64,000 bases of DNA from NCBI GenBank assembly GCA_037157565.1, contig JAZHRO010000002.1, positions 76,062,001-76,126,000 on the forward strand, given 5' to 3'. The notes beneath the pieces are model-generated. The model had not been told where the DNA came from. It saw nothing but the letters and a program-made list of their open reading frames with translations, and searched no databases. The translations under genes were made by a program, and so were the position numbers. The DNA is from Thalassia testudinum. Taxonomy: Eukaryota; Streptophyta; Magnoliopsida; Alismatales; Hydrocharitaceae. Numbering within the stretch: position 1 is the first letter of the stretch; the number at the start of each line of letters is the position of its first letter. This document shows, in pieces, positions 55,598-64,000 of the stretch.

Positions 55598-56746
55598 GAT
55601 ACACGAGAGGAAGAAAGGTGCCCTACAATACAAACAATCAAACCTATCCTTAAATATGTTAGCCTAAAGACCTACAGACTCTCAAAACCCGTCTTGAGAT
55701 AAAGGAACGATTTGATCTACTTCCGTCTGTTCAATCCAACCAGTTAGAAGGAGGGACTGGGGAGAAGGTTCTTCCTTCGACTTGCGCCTCCGGTTCCTAG
55801 TGTACCCCCCAGCCGCGATCGTTTGACTCTACTCCCCTAGCTAGACATCAGATTGAACATTAGAAACAGACTAATAAAAAATAATCTCGTTCTGGGTTCT
55901 GAAGAGCGAGTCCAATCCTTAAGGCCAACATCTACTTTGTTTTATTTAGGGCTAGATTTGAATGTGCTTTGGAATGTGATGGGCCCTTTAAATGGGTTGT
56001 GCCCTTAATGATTGATTGATTTGTGTGTGAGTGCACAACCAGTGGTTTTCAAGCAAGATTGCTTTTGATGTGGTGAATTTTAAGATTCAAATCTTGCTTA
56101 GTAGCTTTTAGGATTCAACTTTAGGTGTTTTCAATCAAGTTTCGTTGGCACACCAAGTTTTACAAGCACAGGTGAAGATGTTTTCCTTTAAAGTTTAAAA
56201 AGAATGTGGAGTGCCTGGTAAATCCCTAAGAGTTGAACCTAATTGGCAGCTACTTGATGAGTTGATTTTATTTGAAGTGGTGCGGCCCAATCAACTCAAA
56301 CAATTGGCCTGTTGCACCACTTAATTAGGCACACAAATGATTACCTAATTTGATTTCTACTCAATTATGTGTTTGGATGTGTGTACCGGCTCCTAAGATT
56401 GGATTACCGGTTGAGTTTGAAAATCAGATGAGGTTGTGTACCTCTGTGAGATTTTTTTTTTTTTTAATGTGGGGGTTGGGGTGAGTATGGGTGTCAAACA
56501 ACAAACAATCTAACCTTAGAGTTTATAAAAACACCTAAGTTGATTGATGTTTGAGTTATTATGTGATGAAATGAAATCTAATGGGTGGGAGGTGGGGAAT
56601 AACTCACAAAACCTTCTACAGCACTTTACTCCAATCTACTGCTTTTGCCTGCCTTGAAAGAGTACCTGCAATTACAATAAGAAAGGAGAAAAGTGAGGTA
56701 AATGATTTGTAAGTTACAAAACGCGAAGAGAAATCAAAGATCGTTG
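55598..56746 (-). other. Leader of element C
   Basis: About 1.15 kb between PBS and ORF. The motif TCGTTTGAC (55819-55827) followed by CCCCT and ACATCAGAT resembles that in the leader of T. No other ORF or signal seen, apart from a T-run at 56451-56465. Confidence 0.6.
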
Positions 56747-56766
56747 CCTCCCCGGCAACGGCGCCA
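56747..56766 (-). promoter_or_regulatory. PBS of element C (tRNA-Asp type)
   Basis: The minus strand reads TGGCGCCGTTGCCGGGGAGG, identical to the PBS of T, three bases inside the LTR. Confidence 0.93.
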
Positions 56767-56769
56767 AAA

Positions 56770-58426
56770 TGTTGAACGATTACGAATCTACGCTAACGTG
56801 TTTGGTTTTGGAAAAACCTGTCATTGTAGTTCGAAAGCGAAGAATTCGTGTTCAACAAATAAGATTTATACCGAAAAAGAATTCCGGGTCGAACTCAGGG
56901 AGGCTACGTTGATCTATATTCGCAATTATGTTTTTTCTAGGATTTTTGATAAACAAGGTGAAATAATTACAATGGAGCTATCAAACTAAGAGAGAGAGAG
57001 AGAGAAAGAGAACATGCATTCCATATTTCAATTGTTTATACAAGCAAACGAAATGAAAGTTACACTAGAAAGCGGAAAATCAATTACACTATAAAGCAGG
57101 AAAATTCTACACTAGAAAAGCTGTAAATAAGAATGGGAGAGAGAAGTTATCCTCCTCGACGGTCGCTTGGAGGACGAGCTGAATGAGACGACGTTTGGAT
57201 GAACGAGAACGGAGCAGGACGAGGGAGGACGAAGCAGAAGAGCGGGAATGGAGCAGCACGCCGTCGTCGTCGCGGGATCCACTTCCGAAGGAGGACGAAA
57301 ATTTAGACTTTATCTCGCGAGGAGCATCCCGGGTGTGGGACAAGCTTCTCTTGAGCTTTGGAGAGGTAGAGAGGAGAAGGAAGGGATGAGAATTTCGTAT
57401 GGAGGGGGTCTCCTTTTATAGTTGCAAGGAGTGGGGGCAAAATGGACATTACAACTTCAAAACAATGAGGGGTCTTTAGTGACGGATGAAACCGTCGCTA
57501 AAGCCCCCAGCGCGAGCGTCGCTTCCGCGCCCATGCGCGCCTGCTCAGCCGCCCGCGCGTGTAACGCCTACGCGCTTCTATTGATTTTCAGCCGTCCGAT
57601 CGCGAGATCGAAGGCTTAAAATTGCGCCTTCACCGCTACCGCCCGCCCGCCTGCACGTGCGATCGCGCGTCCACGTGGGCGTCCAATCGCGCGTCGTCCT
57701 GATTGAGCGCGCACGGTCGTTGGATCTCCATCTGACGCTCATCCGCACCCACTCAATCGCACCTTCCGCTCGCTCGCCGCGGCTCGAACTCGTGCCCCGC
57801 GCTCGCGTAAGCGCGCTCGGCCGCTGCGCTGCGGGGCGCGGATGGTCGAGCGCATGTTTTAAGCGTCGGGCGGCCACAGCCATTGGATTGAGATCCAACG
57901 GCGGAGAGGAGACGGGTGCGTGGTCTTCACAAGATGCATGCGGCCGTTTGAGCGGCTGAGATGGCGCCACGTGGCGCCATCTTGGCCGTCCATCTTCTGG
58001 AAGTTGTAGATGGTGCCACAGATGTCGGATTGACTCGATTTTTGTGTCGTTGGGCTGCGATCGTCGATCCGAATTCATCCGTGTGGTCGGATTTGTCATC
58101 TGAAGTGTGGATTTACACCATCTTGGCCCTTGATCTTCTAGGGTTCCCTGATCTCTATCTGATGCTACGGATGCCTGATTAGGGCGATCTTGGAGTCATT
58201 GAACTCCAATCGTCGCCCTGATCACATCCATACGGTTGGATCTTTGATTCGAGGCCCCGATAAAATGTTTGCCCTATCCAAGCACATAAAAGGAGACAAT
58301 TAACCTCCATTTTATTCAAACTGCTCTAAATGCAAGATGATGCATGCTATGCAATATTTATATTATGAAATGCAATCCTATGCTTAAGAACATGCATATA
58401 TAGACATTTTAAGTAGTGTAAATGTG
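56770..58426 (-). repeat. 5' LTR of element C
   Basis: About 1657 bp. Matches 50890-52536 but lacks the last six plus-strand bases (TTTACA), so the 5' terminus (TGTAAA on the minus strand) is gone. TATA box on the minus strand at about 57415-57423. Palindrome at 57961-57980. Two bases shorter in the GA run at about 56990 and longer around 57590-57610. Confidence 0.92.
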
Positions 58427-58529
58427 ACCTCGGAACCTTTTCGAGTAATAAAATTTATTTGTTTAAGCATTATTTTGGCTATACTACAACATGACAATCT
58501 TAAACATCAATTTAGCACGTAAAACATTT

Positions 58530-58548
58530 TGGCGTCGTTGCCGGGGAG
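58530..58548 (+). promoter_or_regulatory. PBS of Athila B
   Basis: TGGCGTCGTTGCCGGGGAG, one change from the perfect PBS of T and C (C to T at a CpG). It follows the LTR end CA by three bases. Confidence 0.9.
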
Positions 58549-59450
58549 CAACGGGCAATTTAGAACTCTTGATTACAATTCCTGATTCAGATTCTAACTT
58601 GCTATATCTCTTTTGCTGTGGTTGTTTCAGGGGAGATACATTGAAAGAAGATCAGCAGCATAAGTAAACTCGCCAGGGGCAGGTAAGTTCTAACCACTCT
58701 CTCCTAAACCCCTCATTCTGAAAAGGATAAAAGGTAAAAAATCAATTAGGGCAACTTGCATTCTATCCGTAGATAATTCATTAAGTTGCATGAGTTGATA
58801 TATTTTATTTGGACAACAAATCCTGATTTGTGCACCCACTTAAAGCTTAAGGTATCTAGGGCTATCACATTCTTGTTTGAGCCCTAGGTACCATCTTTGG
58901 ACAAATTAAAGTGGACCAAATTAGAGCCAATTAAGGATTCCAGTTTAGGTTTTTAGAGAGACACTTGCTTAATCAAGAAATCATCTTCCCAAACAATGTG
59001 TGCCTAGACCTTGATTGAATTGATCTATTCAAGCAAAACCCTAAAATCAGGCTCTTAAAGTCATTTGAACACTAAAAGAGGGACCTAAATTTTCAAGGAC
59101 AATACAGGTGAAGTTGACCCACCTTTTTGGGTCAACCAATCTTCAAATTAGGCCACTTTTGCACTCAACACATCTTAAAGTTCAAGTGAAATTCTAAAAG
59201 CACCCTTGTTCTTAATTAAAACTGGTAGACTTAAGAGGTCAAGTCCCCATTCTGATCTACCTGGAACATCAGTGACAAGAGAAGTCGGGTGGGGGAAACC
59301 CTGTAACCCGTGGGGACGCTCTACTGTGTAGGGGTCTTTGTAGGACTCTCCCTCTCTGGCTGCCCAGGTAATTCTCAGGTGGACGACTTTCTAAGGGGTA
59401 TCATCCGCTATGAACCTTTATAGTCATCCAAAATATTTTGGGTGTCTTGA
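58549..59450 (+). other. Leader of Athila B
   Basis: Matches the inverted leader of A (37942-38732). No ORF. The rearranged phrase near 59280-59345 (ACCCGTGG...CTCTACTGTGTAGGGGTCTTTG) is also found in A at about 37935-37975. Confidence 0.7.
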
Positions 59451-61485
59451 TTGGGTCCATCACATTCTACCTCTCATATACTCCATCAGTGCATGTTCGG
59501 GAGGAGGTCTCTAAGACCATCCTTGAGGCCTCCTTTAGTCACTCATTCACGTCGAGGCCATGCCTCGACCTCTTTGTTTATGCAACAACCCAATCCTATT
59601 GATATCTCTTCCGATTCATCTGAACCTGATTCTCCTTCATCCATCATCATGGCACAACCCGCAGAAGAAAATAATCTTGAAAATCAACTTCAGTGCCTCA
59701 ATGATCTATTCCAAGTCTTTGTGAGCCCACTGTAGCGTCCAATGATGTGAGATCACTACAATCCCGCTACGGTGGCAATCAAACCTCGAGTACAAATCCC
59801 CGCTGGAGGTCCTGACACTGAACTCAAGCCTAACATTATTCATGCCATTACCAAATTCCATGGGTGTAATTCTGAAGATCCTTTCCAGCATATTAAACAA
59901 CTTAAGCATCTGGCTTAGACCTTTGGGTCAGAAGCTCAAAATCGGGATATTCTACTCATGAAAAATGTTCTTCTCTCTCATGGATAAAGCTACTCACTGG
60001 TACCAAACCCAAACGCATCCAATCAACACTTGGGCGAAACTTTAATCCGAGTTTCTAAGAAAGTTCTTCCCCGTTGGTCGGATAAATGCTTTACGACACT
60101 AGATCACACATTTCACACAACAAACAGGAGAACCGCTTCACGAAGCATGGGATCATTTTCTGGATCTCATGCGGCAGTGCCCCCATCATGGAGTTCCTAA
60201 ATGGGAAGCAGTCTAGTCTTTTTACCTGGGAATCCATGAGGATATTAGATTATTCGTCAACGCAACTTGCGGAGGAAACATCATGGGTCAACACGATGAC
60301 ACAGTGTGGGAGATTCTCGAGAATATGTGCGAGAACTCCATCAATAATTAATCCATGGGCATGTTCGACCGGACGAATGCCCGTGCATTGACAAATCCAA
60401 ATGGAGCACATGAGACGCAAGGCCTATCCTCTTTCGTTGACTTGGAACTGATGGCTAGTCATCTAGACAAGGCCTCCATTATTGAGAAGAAGTTGGATGA
60501 GCTAAGTCGACATTTGCAGCGAGTCACCTCTACGCAAAACCCGTTCACACAACCACCCTCTGGCAGGGAAGCCGTGCACAACATCTATCACCGATCTTCT
60601 TAGGTGATGGACCCCTATCCTCCCCCATCTGATTCTGGCTGTGGAGGAAACTCTGGATCCACCTACTCTAGTTGGGGGAACTTTGAACCCTCATATTCTG
60701 ATTTTCCGAGGTTCCTCAGACCTGCGAGGACCTCAACACCATTTAGAATGATCCATTCTCAAACACCTACAACCCTGGATGGCGTAATCATCCCAAGTTC
60801 ACGTGGTCAGGCAATAATCAAAATTAGAGACCTCAATATCCGCCCTGACCACAAGCTCGTTGTCCATATCAGCCACCTCAGCCTCTGCCCAACCCAACTT
60901 ATCAATCTGGGCCAACTCAGACAGATAAAATGGTTCTTATCCTTCAGACTCTGGCTGACATTCAGAAGACGAATGTGACTATGCAAAAATAGCATAGAGA
61001 CAAGATCACAGAGGTTTGCAATCAACTTTCCTAGATGGCAAATCCTCACCAACCTGGTGCACTTCCTTCGCAACCTCTGCCTAATCCGAAGAACGTGTCA
61101 AACCAGAGGCACGTTATGAACCCAAATTCAGGCCAAGCTCACTTTGTTTATCAAGCCCCTTCTACTCCATCACCTGATGGGATGGTGGCTTCGACATCAT
61201 ATATAGGTTACCAGCAGCAGGCACCTCTTCTACCCACTCCAAACCAAAACCAGGCAGGATTAAATTCTTTTACTACCGCACTAGTAAAATAACACAGGAT
61301 CCACCTTGTCCAAGCCAAACCCAGCCTGGTAATACAAACCCTAACCCAAGGATAGTCATCCAGGACACCTCTATCCCAAATCAAGAACTTGGACCCATTC
61401 TAGAAGAACCATCTAAAGTTCCATTTCCTGAGGCCTTGAATGACCAAGGGAAAAAGGATAAACCATGGCACCTGAGGAGGACCTG
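59451..61485 (+). pseudogene. Athila B Gag, broken and truncated
   Basis: The same gag as in A but in one piece, broken by many stops. It starts with the Ser/Asp-rich part (HSRRGHASTS, PIDISSDSSEPDSPSS), ends first at the TAG of 59733, then continues through the gag core (HAITKFHGCNSEDPFQHI, then LMASHLDKASIIEKKLDELSRHL at 60450-60510) to the Pro/Gln-rich tail (61035-61290). The frame stops at CCTGAGGAGGACCTG (about 61470-61485), where LTR D begins. Protease and pol are missing. Confidence 0.88.
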
Positions 61486-64000
61486 TGATGAGAGCCTCAT
61501 CATGAGCCATAACTAGCTCATTTTGACCCAATAAAGAAGATAAAAGCTCCTACATAACCTGGAAGAAGGCCTAACTGAAGGAACAAGTGCTTTGAGAAGA
61601 AAACATGAAATAAAGGTTAAAACTGCAATTTTACCATTGCAGTACATAAATGGGATTTCTCAGAAGCAAAACATAGGTCAAATGGTCTAAATGAGATAAA
61701 AAGAGGGTTGAGTCAATCAGAAATGGGTTCATGTGCAATCTAGAAACTAAATGACACTTGGTAACCCTAAAATAGACCCGCTTAAATTAACAAGGCTCCG
61801 GTCAGAATAAAAAGCAATTAAACCCTCTACAAATCATGGAAAAACATCCTCTAGGGTTTAGAACACTTAATTTGGCCTTTGGAACCTAGTTTGACCTAGA
61901 TTAAGGTCCTAGCTCTTCAATTAACCTAATTTGGGTCTTTACGCAAAATGTCCATTCAAACGAGGTCAAACCTAAAATCCAACTTCACCATTGGATTCGT
62001 TAGGTCCAAATTAGGTTTGTACCAAAATTTGGACCTAAGGAGAGGTCATCTTGACCTACTTTGCAATTTAGTACACCCAAATCACAAATTGGTCCCTATC
62101 TTTTGAATACCTTTGCAGAGAGCCCCCTAGGTTCTTCGCCTCCTTTGCAAACCGGTCCTGCCGCCATTGCTAAGGCAGAACCGAGCTCCGGCGAAGTTTC
62201 AAGAGAGATTGCTCTCTAATCCCTCAGAGATTCCCTCCCAGAAATGGAAGGAGGATTCTTTGAGGAATTCCCTTCCTTATAAAGCCAATTACAATTGCTG
62301 GTGTGAACCCAATCTCTCGTGCGAACGCACGAGAGATTCGGGTATCCACCTTCCTTCCAACTCCGGCGAGTCGGCAGACCTAATTGCGTGGTCTCCACGC
62401 GCTGGTAGGTGCGGCCAGCACCTATAAAAGACACCCCAGACCCTGCCGCAGAAGGCAAGCTTGATTTTGACGGAGATCCCTTCCAAATTCCTCCCTCTCC
62501 CATCTCCGGCCAAATGACCCACAAGCTCCGGCGACCTCCTCCCCTCCTTCTCGTCGCTTTGCCGCCATACCAGTAGCAGAGTCCTCTCCGCCGCTTCCTC
62601 CCGCGTCGCGCTGTACCCCGCGCGCGCGCTTCTGACCTCGTCTTCGTCGCCGCTTCCTCCCTCAGGGTCTGTCTTCCCCGACGACGGCAGTTACGAGTCG
62701 TCCTCTCCGCCGCCTTCCTTCCTTCCAGACAACCACAGATATGTTCTCCATCCTCTCCTCTCTCTTTTTCCCCCAACTATTTTACTTGATTACCCCTCGA
62801 CAGTACCTAATCGCCTCCATCTTCCTCGCCTCCGACCTCACTCCGGCGAGTCGCCCACACCACTCCGCCACTCCACACGGCTCGCCAACCACCTCGAGAG
62901 CTCCGCCTCACCACCAGGAACCCATTCCACCCCATCACTGCCACTCCAGACCTCCACAAGCACCCCTCGACCAACCCACCATCTCCGGCCACAGGTTGAC
63001 CTAGGCACGCATGCCTAGGCCGACCAGCAACCTGCAGCATCACACACCGCCTTCGCCGTGCTGCTGCGAAGGTTTCCAGCTATTCTGATTGGGCCAATAG
63101 GCCGTTCTGTTGGATGTCAGGTGTAAGCCCCAGCCGCCATTAACAGCCGAAGCAGCAGGGAGCTTGGAGCAGCAGCAGGCGTCAGGCTTCCCAGGCGGCA
63201 GGTGCAGCAGATTCTCGCAAGTGTCGCGAAGCAACCAAGGCCAGCCAGTAGCACCAGCAGAGTCAATAGCTTGGGCAATTGCATACGAGAGTCTGTGGGC
63301 GTGCGTGAAATCAGGGTGGCACATTTAGTCCCACATCGTGGGATTGCAGCACTCAGGTACTCTATAAATTGTATTTGTGCTTTAAGCCGGTTGCCTCCGT
63401 AAGCACAGGGGTGAGGTCCCTCACTGCCCTCACACGCCTCGTCCGTGGCTTGACCTCGCGGATCTGGCTGACCCGACCCAACCTAGACCTACGCACTCCT
63501 CGCGCATCACCACTTGCTGTTGCGCCTGGTCCCGGGTGCGAACCCGACCCGTCTATCCGTGTGGCTCTGGGAGAGTGTCCGTGAGTGCATTGCTTTAGAG
63601 AGAGAGAGACGCTTGGGTAGAGGGACGGGGGTAGGTTTTTGCTACTGTGTGGTGTGTGCAGGAAGGAAGAACTGTCCCAAGCAGCGAACACTTAGTGGCT
63701 GCAGAACAGGAGGAGAAGAAAGAAGAGGCTGTGTAGCAGTGAAAGGAGAATTCTTCGCAGAGAAGAAGAAGGAAGACAAGGCAGAAGAGAGAGAAGAACG
63801 AAGAAGACAAGGGAAGACTGCAAAGAGAGCAGAAGAAAAAGAAGAAGAAGAAGAAAGAAGAAAGGCAAGGCAGGAGAAGAAGGAAAGATACCAGAAGCAA
63901 AGAAGGGAGAAGAGCCACGAAGAAGAAGAGAGAAAGAGAGATCACATTTAAGACGTCTGATACACAAATCAGACGTCTAATTCTATTTTTTTTCCAAATC
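61486..64000 (+). repeat. LTR D, Athila-like subfamily (cut by window)
   Basis: Begins TGATGAGAGCCTCATCATGAGCC, the same design as LTR A/B (TGATGGGAACACCATCATGAGCC) but diverged. TATA box TATAAAAG at 62423-62430. TAGTCCCACATCGTGGG at 63328-63344, purine tract 63590-63945, then two AGACGTCT sites (63951, 63971). No PPT precedes it, so either element D inserted into the gag of B or a deletion joined them. GC-rich ORFs at 62160-63690 have no domains. Confidence 0.8.

Larger units (their letters stand above)
50890..58426 (-). mobile_element. Element C: non-autonomous LTR element with orphan ORF
   Basis: A minus-strand LTR element of 7.5 kb with LTRs 50890-52542 and 56770-58426, a perfect tRNA-Asp PBS, a PPT and a 4.2-kb interior holding one intact ORF (54176-55597). 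No gag, PR, RT, RNase H or integrase is recognisable. The LTRs are highly similar, with perhaps a few percent of differences concentrated in the GC-rich part, so it is younger than A and B but older than T. At its right end six terminal LTR bases and part of the target duplication are missing. Confidence 0.9.
48334..58526 (+). repeat. LTR B, interrupted by element C
   Basis: Two pieces, 48334-50889 and 58427-58526, make one 2.66-kb LTR homologous to the LTRs of A. TATA box TATATAAA at 49270-49277. The hairpin copy is at 50463-50481 and the purine tract at 50400-50640. It ends in CA at 58526, followed by a PBS, so it is also the 5' LTR of B. The insertion of C falls at the ...TTCGAC|CTCG... 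position known from A (about 38850). Confidence 0.9.

Noticed and set aside
62216..62776. 186-codon minus-strand ORF
   Set aside because: GC-rich composition inside LTR D; Arg/Gly-rich with no motif.

Overview
This window looks like a gene-poor, retrotransposon-packed block of an angiosperm nuclear genome. The evidence is plant-specific element families: a Sirevirus-like Copia gag, Athila-like Ty3/Gypsy elements primed by tRNA-Asp, and plant L1 LINEs with a C-terminal zf-RVT-like domain. I see no convincing host gene, RNA gene, CRISPR array or bacterial-type operon. The species cannot be told from the sequence. Almost every base can be placed in a nested stack of mobile elements.

Layout. (1) 1-5033, minus: Copia element with 1.7-kb LTRs, a primer-binding site, multiplied polypurine tracts and one intact gag ORF but no pol. 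(2) 5037-6899, plus: LTR-like block with a TATA box. (3) 6930-10432, plus: 5'-truncated, decayed L1 LINE ending in poly-A. (4) 10433-41476, minus: an old Athila-like gag-pol element 'A' (3' LTR, IN, RNase H, RT, PR, split gag, PBS, 5' LTR). Its gag is split by a TG...CA insertion 'N' (19002-36465, TSD CTAAC). N is itself split by the youngest element, 'T' (21518-32212, TSD TAACC). T has 2.29-kb LTRs that by eye differ only in one A-run, and an intact 1008-codon gag-protease ORF, but no RT or integrase. (5) 41477-44049: unassigned and LTR-like DNA. (6) 44050-47455, minus: a second decayed L1. (7) 47456-61485, plus: Athila-like 'B'. One LTR (48334-50889 plus 58427-58526) has a PPT before it and a PBS after it, so it is shared by two internal regions. 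That LTR is interrupted by element 'C' (50890-58426, minus), which carries one intact ORF of about 473 codons that I cannot assign to any family. (8) 61486-64000, plus: LTR of a related subfamily 'D', running off the window.

Main idea. A/B, T and C differ in coding capacity: decayed gag-pol, gag-PR only, and one orphan protein only. They nevertheless share the same cis-signals: a PBS for tRNA-Asp (degenerate in A and B), a short inverted repeat directly beside the 3' PPT, a second PPT-like tract about 1.2-1.35 kb inward, and repeated motifs in the 3' noncoding region. T and C also share a leader motif. This suggests a mobilisation hierarchy in which T and C are copied in trans by gag-pol relatives elsewhere. 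The LTRs of Copia, T and C each carry their own palindromic motif near or upstream of the TATA box (GACGTC array, TTGGCGCCAA array, and a 20-bp GGCGCC-CACGTG palindrome).
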